Shown piece by piece: positions 1-6,293 of a stretch of 8,559 nt of DNA (position 1 is its first letter; the number at the start of each line of letters is the position of its first letter). The translations under genes and the position numbers were made by a program. The DNA is taken from NCBI GenBank assembly GCA_040235395.1, contig JBECKS010000142.1:1-8559 (forward strand), written 5' to 3'. The notes beneath the pieces were generated by a model. That model saw only the letters and a program-made list of their open reading frames with translations. It had not been told where the DNA came from and did not search any database. The DNA comes from JBECKS01 sp040235395. Lineage in GTDB: Bacteria; Pseudomonadota; Gammaproteobacteria; Pseudomonadales; JBECKS01.

Positions 1-30
1 TGCTGCATGGGTAGAGGCGTAATACAGATG

Positions 31-49
31 GCACAATCAAGCATTGTGC
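31..49. repeat. Perfect 7-bp inverted repeat upstream of the antiporter gene
   Basis: GCACAAT (31-37) and ATTGTGC (43-49) are exact reverse complements around a 5-base loop. No T-run follows, so this does not look like an intrinsic terminator. It could be a protein-binding palindrome or an RNA hairpin in the leader of the gene at 112. Its right arm overlaps the left arm of a second possible stem (46-53 with 78-85). The repeat is certain; a function is not. Confidence 0.4.
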
Positions 50-79
50 GTGACCCTGTTAACAAACTTGGTTAAACTC

Positions 80-110
80 GCGCACCATAACTTCCTTACT
101 TTAGGTGCGC
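80..110 (+). promoter_or_regulatory. Inverted repeat covering the antiporter ribosome binding site
   Basis: GCGCACC (80-86) and GGTGCGC (104-110) are exact reverse complements separated by 17 bases, and the right arm ends one base before the ATG at 112. The best Shine-Dalgarno match for that start is AGGTG at 103-107, four bases before the ATG, so it lies almost wholly in the right arm. In RNA this hairpin would bury the ribosome binding site; in DNA it could be an operator. The repeat is seen directly, its regulatory role is inferred. Confidence 0.35.
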
Positions 111-111
111 T

Positions 112-1077
112 ATGTTGCTGGCTTTTCTTGCCATTCTTGTAGGCCTTGTCATTCTCGTCTGGTCTTCTGACCTTTTCGTTGATGGTGCTGCTGCCATTGC
201 TTATCACGCTGGCATTAGCAAATTGATGGTAGGGCTTACTATTGTTGCCTTTGGTACGTCAGCGCCTGAAATCCTTGTCTCAGCCTTTGCTTCCTATGAA
301 GGTGCGATTGGGCTTTCTGTGGGTAATGCTATTGGTTCTAACATTACTAATATTGGTCTGGTCTTGGGTTTAACAGCTATTTTTGTCAGCATTCCTGTTC
401 ATTCACTAATTGCCAGGCAGGATATTCCTGTTTACCTCCTTGTTATTGTTCTGACAGGCTGGATTCTTCATGATGATTCAGTCAGTTTGCTTGATGCACT
501 GGCTGCATTTTCACTGCTTGCTGTTATCGCTTTTCTCGTGATTCGTTATCGAAGTAAGATGAAAGATGCGGTCTTGATTGAAGAAGCTGAAGAAGAAGTG
601 GAGTGGAAGGATACAACAAATAATAAAGCTATTTTGAAATTTCTTGTTGGGCTTGCCTTGTTGTTAGTGAGTTCCCGTATTCTTGTTTGGGGTGCTATTG
701 AAGTTGCCAAACATTTTGGTGTTGATGATGTGATTATTGGTTTAACCATTGTTGCTATTGGTACGAGTTTGCCTGAGTTGGCAGCAACCTTGGGTAGTGC
801 TTTAAAAAATCATCCTGATATAGCGATTGGTAATGTGGTGGGTTCTAACATTCTTAATCTTCTGGCAGTGCTCCCGCTTCCAGGTGTTTTACATTTAGGT
901 CTTTTACCAGAAGATGTCTTTCAAAGGGATTTTTTGGCAATGCTGCTTATTTCCCTGATGCTTACGGTCTTTGTATTCTTACCAAGGAAGGCGCTTATCA
1001 TCAATCGCGTAAAAGGTATTGTGCTTCTTGTTTCCTATACGGCTTATCTAAGTTATCTGATCACAGTGACGATTTAA
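112..1077 (+). CDS. Calcium/sodium antiporter, CaCA superfamily, YrbG-like
   Basis: This is an inner-membrane protein of the Ca2+/cation antiporter superfamily, expected to exchange Ca2+ for Na+ (some relatives involve K+). The 321 residues match the usual length of the YrbG group. Both diagnostic alpha repeats are present: GLTIVAFGTSAPE (41-53) with GNAIGSNI (71-78), and GLTIVAIGTSLPE (210-222) with GNVVGSNI (240-247). The Glu in each repeat (53 and 222) sits where the family binds the cation. About ten hydrophobic segments form two halves of five (roughly 3-145 and 173-318), joined by a cytosolic-type loop rich in Glu (157-164), the typical inverted-duplication layout. The ATG at 112 has an AGGTG motif four bases upstream. 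E. coli yrbG lies by the kdsD/lpt cluster; this copy instead adjoins rnt and pyrC, so I give no symbol. Family is secure, the transported ion is inferred. Confidence 0.93.
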   Translation: MLLAFLAILVGLVILVWSSDLFVDGAAAIAYHAGISKLMVGLTIVAFGTSAPEILVSAFASYEGAIGLSVGNAIGSNITNIGLVLGLTAIFVSIPVHSLIARQDIPVYLLVIVLTGWILHDDSVSLLDALAAFSLLAVIAFLVIRYRSKMKDAVLIEEAEEEVEWKDTTNNKAILKFLVGLALLLVSSRILVWGAIEVAKHFGVDDVIIGLTIVAIGTSLPELAATLGSALKNHPDIAIGNVVGSNILNLLAVLPLPGVLHLGLLPEDVFQRDFLAMLLISLMLTVFVFLPRKALIINRVKGIVLLVSYTAYLSYLITVTI

Positions 1078-1099
1078 GCTAGAAAAATTTCTGCCAGTT

Positions 1100-1708
1100 C
1101 TAATGATCAATCTGAAATCGATTGGCAATCAGGCAAAACAATTCTGCGGTTTTTTCTGTGTCGTAACGTGCTGAATGTGCTTTTTTGCTATCAAAGCTTA
1201 TGCCTGCCTGCTCGCATGCTTTTGAAAGAACGGTTTGACCATAAGCAATGCCCGCAAGTGTAGCGGTATCAAACACGGTAAAAGGGTGGAAGGGATTGCG
1301 TTTAATGTCATTTCTGTCGCTGGCCGCATTCAGAAAAGATTGATCAAAGGCAGCATTGTGACCCACTAGTACAGCACGACTACAATCATGATTCTTGATG
1401 GCCTGTCTTACGTGGGAAAAAACTTCTTGTAATGCCTTCACTTCGCTAATGGCATCACGATTCGGGTCGTAAGGATCAATACCTGTAAAGTCCAGCGCGG
1501 CTTTTTCAAGATTTGCGCCATGAAAGGGTTCTACTTCAAAAAAAATCGGAATACGTGGTTGAAGCAATCCTTCATCATTCATGGTGATCACAGAGGCAGC
1601 AATTTCCAGAATCGCATCGCCATAAGGATTGAAACCAGCGGTCTCAAGATCTACAACAACAGGAAGAAAGCCTCTAAAGCGTTTTGAAATAGGATGTTCA
1701 GCAGGCAT
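1100..1708 (-). CDS. rnt: Ribonuclease T
   Basis: This is a DEDD-family 3'-to-5' exoribonuclease of the cytoplasm that trims the 3' ends of tRNAs and other stable RNAs and takes part in end turnover of the tRNA CCA tail. At 202 residues it is slightly shorter than the E. coli enzyme (about 215). The catalytic set is complete: Asp20 and Glu22 in VVVDLETAG (Exo I), Asp122 in GHNAAFDQSF (Exo II), and His178 with Asp183 in HSARYD (Exo III, DEDDh type). These fall within a few residues of the E. coli positions. The ATG starts two bases after the pyrC stop codon. Its likely ribosome binding site, AAGGA, lies within the last codons of pyrC about 11 bases upstream, so translation is probably coupled. 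Its 3' end faces the antiporter gene 22 bases away, with no clear terminator between. The main alternative, a DNA polymerase III epsilon-like exonuclease, is unlikely given the overall match. Confidence 0.95.
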   Translation of the reverse strand: MPAEHPISKRFRGFLPVVVDLETAGFNPYGDAILEIAASVITMNDEGLLQPRIPIFFEVEPFHGANLEKAALDFTGIDPYDPNRDAISEVKALQEVFSHVRQAIKNHDCSRAVLVGHNAAFDQSFLNAASDRNDIKRNPFHPFTVFDTATLAGIAYGQTVLSKACEQAGISFDSKKAHSARYDTEKTAELFCLIANRFQIDH

Positions 1709-1710
1709 TG

Positions 1711-2751
1711 TCAGGAAAGTCCTTCTACTTTCCAGTGAACGTTTTGTCCTGCCATGATGGGAATGACTTTTCCTGTATCCAGCTTAAAAGCTTCAGGCAT
1801 TTGCCAAGCTGTTTTCCTTAACGTCAGTTTTTTTTCATTTAAGGGAAGTTGATAAAAGCGTGGACCAAATTCGCTTGCAAAGGCTTCCAGTTGATCAAGT
1901 GCATTCGCTTCTTCAAATACCTGAGCGTAAAGTTCAATGGCTGCTGGAGCCGTGTATAAGCCTGCACAACCACAAGCAGATTCTTTTTGTGATTGATGAT
2001 GTGGCGCGCTATCGCTGCCGAGAAAGAATTTTTCATTACCGCTGATGGCAGCTTGAATTAGCGCTTCCTGATGAAGGTTTTTTTTCAGAATCGGTAAGCA
2101 ATAAAGATGAGGGCGAATGCCGCCACTTAACATGTGATTGCGATTAAAAAGCAAATGATGAACCGTAATGGTGGCAGCAACATTAGCGTCCTGTGCTTTC
2201 ACATAATCAACCGCATCTTTGGTGGTGATGTGTTCGAAGACGATTCTCAGGGCAGGGAACTGCTTTCTTACTGGAATCATTACTTCATCAATAAATAGTT
2301 TTTCCCGGTCAAAAATATCCGAATGTTCATGAGTAACTTCACCGTGTACTAACAAGGGAAGCTTATGTTTTTCCATTGCTTCCAGTACTGGCAGAATATT
2401 ATTGACATCACGTACGCCTGAGTCTGAATTGGTGGTAGCACCAGCGGGATAAAGTTTGCAAGCATGGATGTAAGGATTACGGCTTGCTTCCTCGATATCT
2501 TCAATCTTTGTTTTTTCTGTCAGGTAAAGGGTCATTAAGGGTTCAAAGGATGAGCCTTCAGGAAGATGTTGAAGAATACGTTCACGATAGGCGAGTGCAT
2601 CACTAACAGTGCAAATCGGAGGTTTGAGATTGGGCATGATGATCGCCCGTGCAAAATATCGACTGACACTTGCACAGGTTTCTTCTAAGGACGCACCATC
2701 TCTCAAGTGAATATGCCAGTCATCGGGTTGGCGTAAGGTAATGCAATCCAT
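1711..2751 (-). CDS. pyrC: Dihydroorotase, class II (E. coli type)
   Basis: This is the cytoplasmic zinc amidohydrolase of the third step of de novo pyrimidine synthesis, interconverting N-carbamoyl-aspartate and dihydroorotate. The 346 residues match the class II length (E. coli 348). Metal and catalytic residues are all in place: His13 and His15 in DWHIHLRDG, Lys99 in CKLYPAGATTNS (the lysine carboxylated in this family), His136 in LLVHGEVTH, His174 in VFEHITTKD, and Asp247 in FLGSDSAPH. Arg17 and Asn41 (MPN) fit the substrate-binding positions. The start follows from alignment with the family N terminus. I see no strong Shine-Dalgarno sequence before the ATG at 2751, which is unusual beside its neighbours. 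The gene is first of a pyrC-rnt pair and divergent from argG. I did not find a convincing -35/-10 pair for it in the 147-base region. Confidence 0.97.
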   Translation of the reverse strand: MDCITLRQPDDWHIHLRDGASLEETCASVSRYFARAIIMPNLKPPICTVSDALAYRERILQHLPEGSSFEPLMTLYLTEKTKIEDIEEASRNPYIHACKLYPAGATTNSDSGVRDVNNILPVLEAMEKHKLPLLVHGEVTHEHSDIFDREKLFIDEVMIPVRKQFPALRIVFEHITTKDAVDYVKAQDANVAATITVHHLLFNRNHMLSGGIRPHLYCLPILKKNLHQEALIQAAISGNEKFFLGSDSAPHHQSQKESACGCAGLYTAPAAIELYAQVFEEANALDQLEAFASEFGPRFYQLPLNEKKLTLRKTAWQMPEAFKLDTGKVIPIMAGQNVHWKVEGLS

Positions 2752-2799
2752 AAAGCGCTATATCGTGCAAGTTGAAAGGGAAGGCTTATGCTACTGAAA

Positions 2800-2815
2800 T
2801 TCATCACTTGATGGA
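2800..2815. repeat. Near-palindrome between pyrC and argG
   Basis: TTCATCACTTGATGGA is symmetric about 2807/2808 with one mismatched pair (2801/2814); its core is CATCA-CT-TGATG. It overlaps a smaller palindrome, TGAAATTCA (2795-2803). Its place in the middle of a divergent intergenic region would suit an operator, but it does not match the ARG box spacing (TGAAT-4-ATTCA) and could be chance. I know of no regulator for this exact sequence. Confidence 0.2.
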
Positions 2816-2856
2816 AGGAATGAGCCAAGGAAGCGGATGAGCAAGTGAAAAAATGC

Positions 2857-2865
2857 TGATAGAAT
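2857..2865 (+). promoter_or_regulatory. Extended -10 promoter candidate for argG
   Basis: TGATAGAAT contains the TG-N extension followed by TAGAAT, which matches five of six bases of the consensus TATAAT. No good -35 box lies 16-18 bases upstream, which is tolerated at extended -10 promoters. Transcription would begin near 2872, giving a short 5' leader of roughly 27 bases that contains a T-run (2871-2879) and the ribosome binding site. Inference from sequence only. Confidence 0.45.
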
Positions 2866-2883
2866 GAGCTTCTTTTTTTGCGT

Positions 2884-2888
2884 GGAGA
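2884..2888 (+). promoter_or_regulatory. Ribosome binding site that fixes the argG start
   Basis: GGAGA lies ten bases before the ATG at 2899. The reading frame is open further upstream to a TTG at 2878, but that codon has no Shine-Dalgarno sequence and would add seven residues not seen in the family. The site therefore supports the ATG at 2899. Confidence 0.65.
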
Positions 2889-2898
2889 AAAGCTCGGT

Positions 2899-4116
2899 AT
2901 GTCAGCGATTAAAAAGGTTGTTCTTGCATATTCAGGTGGTCTGGATACTTCCGTGATCGTGAAGTGGCTTCAGGAACAGTATCAATGTGAAGTGGTTACC
3001 TTTACTGCAGATATTGGACAAGGGGAAGAAGTAGAGCCAGCTCGCGCCAAAGCTGAATCCATGGGCGTGAAGGAAATCTATATTGAAGACCTGCAGGAAG
3101 AATTTGTTTCCAATTATGTTTATCCCATGTTCAGGGCAAACACCATTTATGAAGGTGAATACCTTCTAGGTACTTCTATTGCGCGACCCTTGATTGCCAA
3201 ACGACTGGTTGATATCGCAGCAGAAACAGGTGCTGATGCCATTTCCCATGGTGCAACTGGCAAGGGAAATGATCAGGTGCGTTTTGAATTGGGCGCTTAT
3301 GCGCTTAAACCTGGTATTAAAGTGATTGCACCCTGGCGCGAGTGGAACCTGAATTCAAGACAAAGCCTTCTGGATTATGCCGAAAAGAATGCTATTCCCA
3401 TTGAAATGAAGCGCGGTACTAAATCGCCTTATTCCATGGATGCTAATTTATTACATATTTCCTATGAAGGTGATTTGCTAGAGGACCCTTGGAAAGAGGC
3501 TGAAGCAGATATGTGGCGCTGGACCGTATCGCCTGAAGAGGCACCCGATCAAGCGCGTTATGTGGAACTGGGCTTCAAGCAAGGTGATATTGTGAGTGTT
3601 GATGGAAAATCCATGACACCAGCGGAAGTGCTGAGCACACTTAACAAGATTGGCGGTGAGCACGGCATTGGTCGTTCAGATATTGTTGAAAACCGTTTTG
3701 TAGGCATGAAAAGCCGTGGCTGTTACGAAACACCGGGCGGTACCATCATGTTGAAAGCACACAGAGCCATTGAATCCATCACTCTCGATCGTGAACTTGC
3801 TCATTTAAAAGATGAGTTGATGCCGCGCTATGCACATTTGATTTATAACGGCTTCTGGTGGTCGCCTGAGCGTAAAGCCTTACAAGCTTTGATTGATCAG
3901 AGTCAGCTTCCTGTTAACGGTAATGTGCGATTAAAACTTTACAAAGGTAATGTGATTGTTTCTGGCAGGGAATCAGCAAGTGATAGCCTGTTCGATGCAA
4001 ACATTGCAACCTTTGAGGATGATGCTGGTTCCTATAACCAGAAAGATGCTGAAGGTTTTATTAAACTGAATGCCTTGCGTTTGAAGATTGCTGCAAGCAA
4101 AGGGCGTAAGCTTTAA
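2899..4116 (+). CDS. argG: Argininosuccinate synthase
   Basis: This cytoplasmic enzyme joins citrulline and aspartate with ATP to form argininosuccinate, the penultimate step of arginine synthesis. From the ATG at 2899 the protein has 405 residues, typical of the roughly 400-residue bacterial type rather than the longer E. coli form. Both family signatures are present: AYSGGLDTS (10-18), the PP-loop that binds ATP, and GATGKGNDQVRF (118-129). Other conserved stretches include GTSIARPLIAK (91-101), the segment SPYSMDANLLHISYEG (176-191), and ENRFVGMKSRGCYETPGGT (264-282), expected in the citrulline and aspartate binding and tetramer regions. An extended -10 promoter and a good ribosome binding site lie just upstream, and a strong terminator begins ten bases after the stop, so it is most likely monocistronic. 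pyrC is divergent; no argH or other arg gene lies in the window. The sequence is intact. Confidence 0.97.
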   Translation: MSAIKKVVLAYSGGLDTSVIVKWLQEQYQCEVVTFTADIGQGEEVEPARAKAESMGVKEIYIEDLQEEFVSNYVYPMFRANTIYEGEYLLGTSIARPLIAKRLVDIAAETGADAISHGATGKGNDQVRFELGAYALKPGIKVIAPWREWNLNSRQSLLDYAEKNAIPIEMKRGTKSPYSMDANLLHISYEGDLLEDPWKEAEADMWRWTVSPEEAPDQARYVELGFKQGDIVSVDGKSMTPAEVLSTLNKIGGEHGIGRSDIVENRFVGMKSRGCYETPGGTIMLKAHRAIESITLDRELAHLKDELMPRYAHLIYNGFWWSPERKALQALIDQSQLPVNGNVRLKLYKGNVIVSGRESASDSLFDANIATFEDDAGSYNQKDAEGFIKLNALRLKIAASKGRKL

Positions 4117-4126
4117 AAATAACTAC

Positions 4127-4162
4127 CTGCCTGTTGAAGAAATTCTTTAACAGGCAGTTTTT
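4127..4162 (+). terminator. Rho-independent terminator of argG
   Basis: CTGCCTGTT (4127-4135) pairs perfectly with AACAGGCAG (4149-4157). The stem extends inward by five more pairs (4136-4140 with 4144-4148, one of them G-U) to a three-base loop, giving 14 pairs in all, and is followed at once by TTTTT (4158-4162). It starts ten bases after the argG stop. On the opposite strand the T-rich stretch is displaced by a few bases from the hairpin, so termination of slt transcripts here is possible but weaker. Confidence 0.92.
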
Positions 4163-4207
4163 ATTTAACGGCTAACTTATTTCACTGGTAGCTTATTTAA
4201 CCGGTAG
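4160..4207. repeat. Three abutting 16-bp tandem repeats across the slt stop codon
   Basis: On the + strand the units are TTTATTTAACGGCTAA (4160-4175), CTTATTTCACTGGTAG (4176-4191) and CTTATTTAACCGGTAG (4192-4207), contiguous and without gaps. The second and third share 14 of 16 bases; the first and third share 12. Read on the - strand, each begins with codons spelling Leu-Pro/Ala-Val-Lys-stop. Only the 4192-4207 unit is the real slt end; the others lie downstream of it, shifted by 16 and 32 bases and so out of its frame. The first unit overlaps the T-run of the argG terminator. A local tandem duplication followed by drift is the simplest origin. Confidence 0.75.
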
Positions 4208-6211
4208 AAAGAGCCTTTCTGAATTGGTCATCCTTCCAAGACGATGCTGATAAATAATCTGGTAAGTCAGTATGTTCTTGACGTAATTTCTCGTTTCTTT
4301 GAAAGGAATGGTCTCTATCCACATCTCGATATCAAGATCTGGATTCTTACGAATCCAGTTATTTACGTTTGATGGCCCCGCATTATAGGCAGCAGAGGCG
4401 AGCAGCATGTTTCCCTGATACTGCTTCCTTAAACTGGCAAGATAATAAGTTCCCAGCTCAATGTTTATATTCGGATCAAGCAGGTCATCATCACTGAATC
4501 GTTTGAGATTATTTTCACGCGCCAGCACTTTTCCTGTGTAAGGCATGATTTGCATGAGCCCTAATGCACCAACGCTGGATTCTGCTTCAACGCCGTAAGC
4601 GCTTTCCTGCCGAATGGTGGCAAATACCCATTCGTTGGGAATGCCAAACTTTGATGCATTGAAATTTACATTCTCGGCATAGGCGAGGGGGAATCGTAGT
4701 TCGATGTTATCAAACTGACTTGAGTTAGCAGCAGTAAAAATAGACTGATCAATCCATCCCCATTGCGATGCAAGTATGGCTGCATCTCCTTTCTGTTTTT
4801 CATCCAGATTCTTCGTTGCGTAATACCATTCGCGACTGGCATTTGTTCTATCACCAAGCATATAGAACTCATGAGCACGAATAATATTTATATTATTGGC
4901 AATTTTTTCCAGATCAGCTTCCTGAATTGGAAAACTCTGATGAGATAGAACTGGCATGCTATTTAAATGAAAGCTTGCCAGAAAACCGTAGTAATCTCTT
5001 TTCTGGCTAAGTTTGTTCAGGATTCTGTAAGCATTTGGGTGAATGTATGTTGCCTGATCGTATTCAATATAACTTCGCGAATACCAGTATTGCCACATGG
5101 AATCATTCTGTTCTTCCTTACTGAGGCGAGGATAGATACTAATGATGGCTGGCCAATCCCTGTTTCGAATATAGGAAACCAGAACTTTTTCATTCAGGCT
5201 AGGGTCTGAAAATGTCTTACTTGATAAATCAATCCAGGATGCAAAGTGTTCGGAATCTTTGATGAACAACCTCATCGTTGCGTCTTCGATAAATGTTGTT
5301 TTTTCTTCTTTTGTAAAATCAAATTTTTTCTGTAGTTCTTGCCACAATACAAGAGCAAGTGGCGGATCCGATTCAATTAAGGTCATTAAACCTTGAGTGA
5401 CACATAAGCGATTAAAACTATTGTCATCAAGATTGAACTCCTTGGCTTCAAGTTGTTTGGGCGAACTTTTCAATGCACGACATTGTTCAAAACTTTCTTT
5501 AGAGTCATCACTTAAGGATTGGGAAAGGAAATTTGCCAATGCATGATTGCCTTCCTTGATGGCAAGTTCTATACGTTGCATCTTAAGTTCGTTGTCGAGC
5601 TTTCCTTCGTCTTCCATGCGGGAAAAAAGAGGGTCGCAGGATTTTGGCAAAGAGCTTCCGCTGAGATAAATATTTTTTAATTCCTTAACGGTATCTTTAT
5701 CGAGTTCTGGCTCCTCGTTTTCTTTGTTCTTAATAGCATCTCTCGCCTGAATTTCGTAACAACGAATGCTGAGCAGGTCGCTATCTGAAAAAAAATAATC
5801 AGCAGTCTTATGGAATTTAATAAAATTTTGCCAATCCTGCTTTTCACCAAGCCTGCTTAATAACTGTTTTCTTAAATAAGAGCTACTCGCCAGATCGTCA
5901 TGATTTTTGAAAAACTGTTCAAAGCTTTCCAAAGGTTCGTCGAGATGATTAACGAGGTAGTAATACTGGATGTATGGAAAAAGAGGGTAGCTTTCGAGTT
6001 GTTCCCTGTATCGCTCATCGGAAACCTTGCCAAGTTTTCCATCTTCAACGACTTTCTGAAATTCCTTTCTTTGTTCTTGAAATTCACTGCCCGCACGAAT
6101 GAACAGATTTGCCTGCACTGTCCCACTAAGCATGGTTAGAAAAAACATTGCAATCAAATAATTACGTTTGTGCAATATGAAATTGTAAGCAGTGGGATTC
6201 AACAGAAACAT
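4193..6211 (-). CDS. slt: Soluble lytic murein transglycosylase (Slt70 type)
   Basis: This is a periplasmic enzyme that cleaves peptidoglycan between MurNAc and GlcNAc, leaving 1,6-anhydroMurNAc ends. From the ATG at 6211 it has 672 residues. Residues 1-34 form a signal peptide: positive patch HKR (14-16), hydrophobic core about 18-28, cleavage likely after TVQA (31-34). A long alpha-helical region follows (about 40-515), the superhelical U and L domains of Slt70, with the conserved YPLFPYIQY near 75-83. The C-terminal SLT domain (about 520-650) carries the catalytic Glu536 in IRQESAYG, GLMQIMP (551-557) and AYNAGP (608-613). An in-frame TTG at 6241 would add ten residues; I prefer the ATG because it gives a normal signal peptide and has a weak TGGA motif nearby, while the TTG has no evident ribosome binding site. 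It follows the RND gene by about 80 bases, perhaps in one transcript. The final codons lie in a 16-bp tandem repeat. Confidence 0.93.
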   Translation of the reverse strand: MFLLNPTAYNFILHKRNYLIAMFFLTMLSGTVQANLFIRAGSEFQEQRKEFQKVVEDGKLGKVSDERYREQLESYPLFPYIQYYYLVNHLDEPLESFEQFFKNHDDLASSSYLRKQLLSRLGEKQDWQNFIKFHKTADYFFSDSDLLSIRCYEIQARDAIKNKENEEPELDKDTVKELKNIYLSGSSLPKSCDPLFSRMEDEGKLDNELKMQRIELAIKEGNHALANFLSQSLSDDSKESFEQCRALKSSPKQLEAKEFNLDDNSFNRLCVTQGLMTLIESDPPLALVLWQELQKKFDFTKEEKTTFIEDATMRLFIKDSEHFASWIDLSSKTFSDPSLNEKVLVSYIRNRDWPAIISIYPRLSKEEQNDSMWQYWYSRSYIEYDQATYIHPNAYRILNKLSQKRDYYGFLASFHLNSMPVLSHQSFPIQEADLEKIANNINIIRAHEFYMLGDRTNASREWYYATKNLDEKQKGDAAILASQWGWIDQSIFTAANSSQFDNIELRFPLAYAENVNFNASKFGIPNEWVFATIRQESAYGVEAESSVGALGLMQIMPYTGKVLARENNLKRFSDDDLLDPNINIELGTYYLASLRKQYQGNMLLASAAYNAGPSNVNNWIRKNPDLDIEMWIETIPFKETRNYVKNILTYQIIYQHRLGRMTNSERLFLPVK

Positions 6212-6245
6212 GGATTCCAGAGAAACTGATTTATTCGGCAAATAA

Positions 6246-6286
6246 TCTTACTGAAGAAGGACAAGTGATGCTAGTAAGAACTGAAG
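6246..6286. repeat. Small inverted and direct repeats between the RND gene and slt
   Basis: TCTTACT (6246-6252) and AGTAAGA (6273-6279) form a perfect 7-bp inverted repeat with a 20-base loop. ACTGAAG also occurs twice in direct orientation (6250-6256 and 6280-6286), exactly 30 bases apart. No T-run follows on the - strand, so this is not an obvious terminator after the RND gene. The short gap gives no clear slt promoter either. The meaning is unknown and may be chance. Confidence 0.25.
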
Positions 6287-6293
6287 TAGTGAC

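Noticed and set aside
1..75. Possible 3' end of an upstream gene: one + frame is open from position 1 to a TAA at 73-75, another ends with a TAA at 20-22.
   Set aside because: Only 24 and 6 codons are visible, with no recognisable family, so neither can be told from chance.
46..88. The CGCGCACCA-like end near 80-87 after a GGTTAAACTC stretch suggested a tRNA 3' end.
   Set aside because: There is no GTTCGA T-loop, no cloverleaf, and the only matching 5' arm lies about 40 bases away, too short for a tRNA.
1078..1099. AGAAAAATTTCT (1081-1092) as a bidirectional terminator between the antiporter gene and rnt.
   Set aside because: The stem is five A/T-rich pairs with a two-base loop, too weak to be called a terminator.
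2795..2803. TGAAATTCA as an ARG box before argG.
   Set aside because: The known ArgR half-sites are TGAAT and ATTCA with four bases between; here the halves overlap, so the spacing is wrong.
2878..2898. Upstream TTG start for argG adding seven residues.
   Set aside because: No ribosome binding site precedes it, while GGAGA is well placed for the ATG at 2899, which gives the family N terminus.
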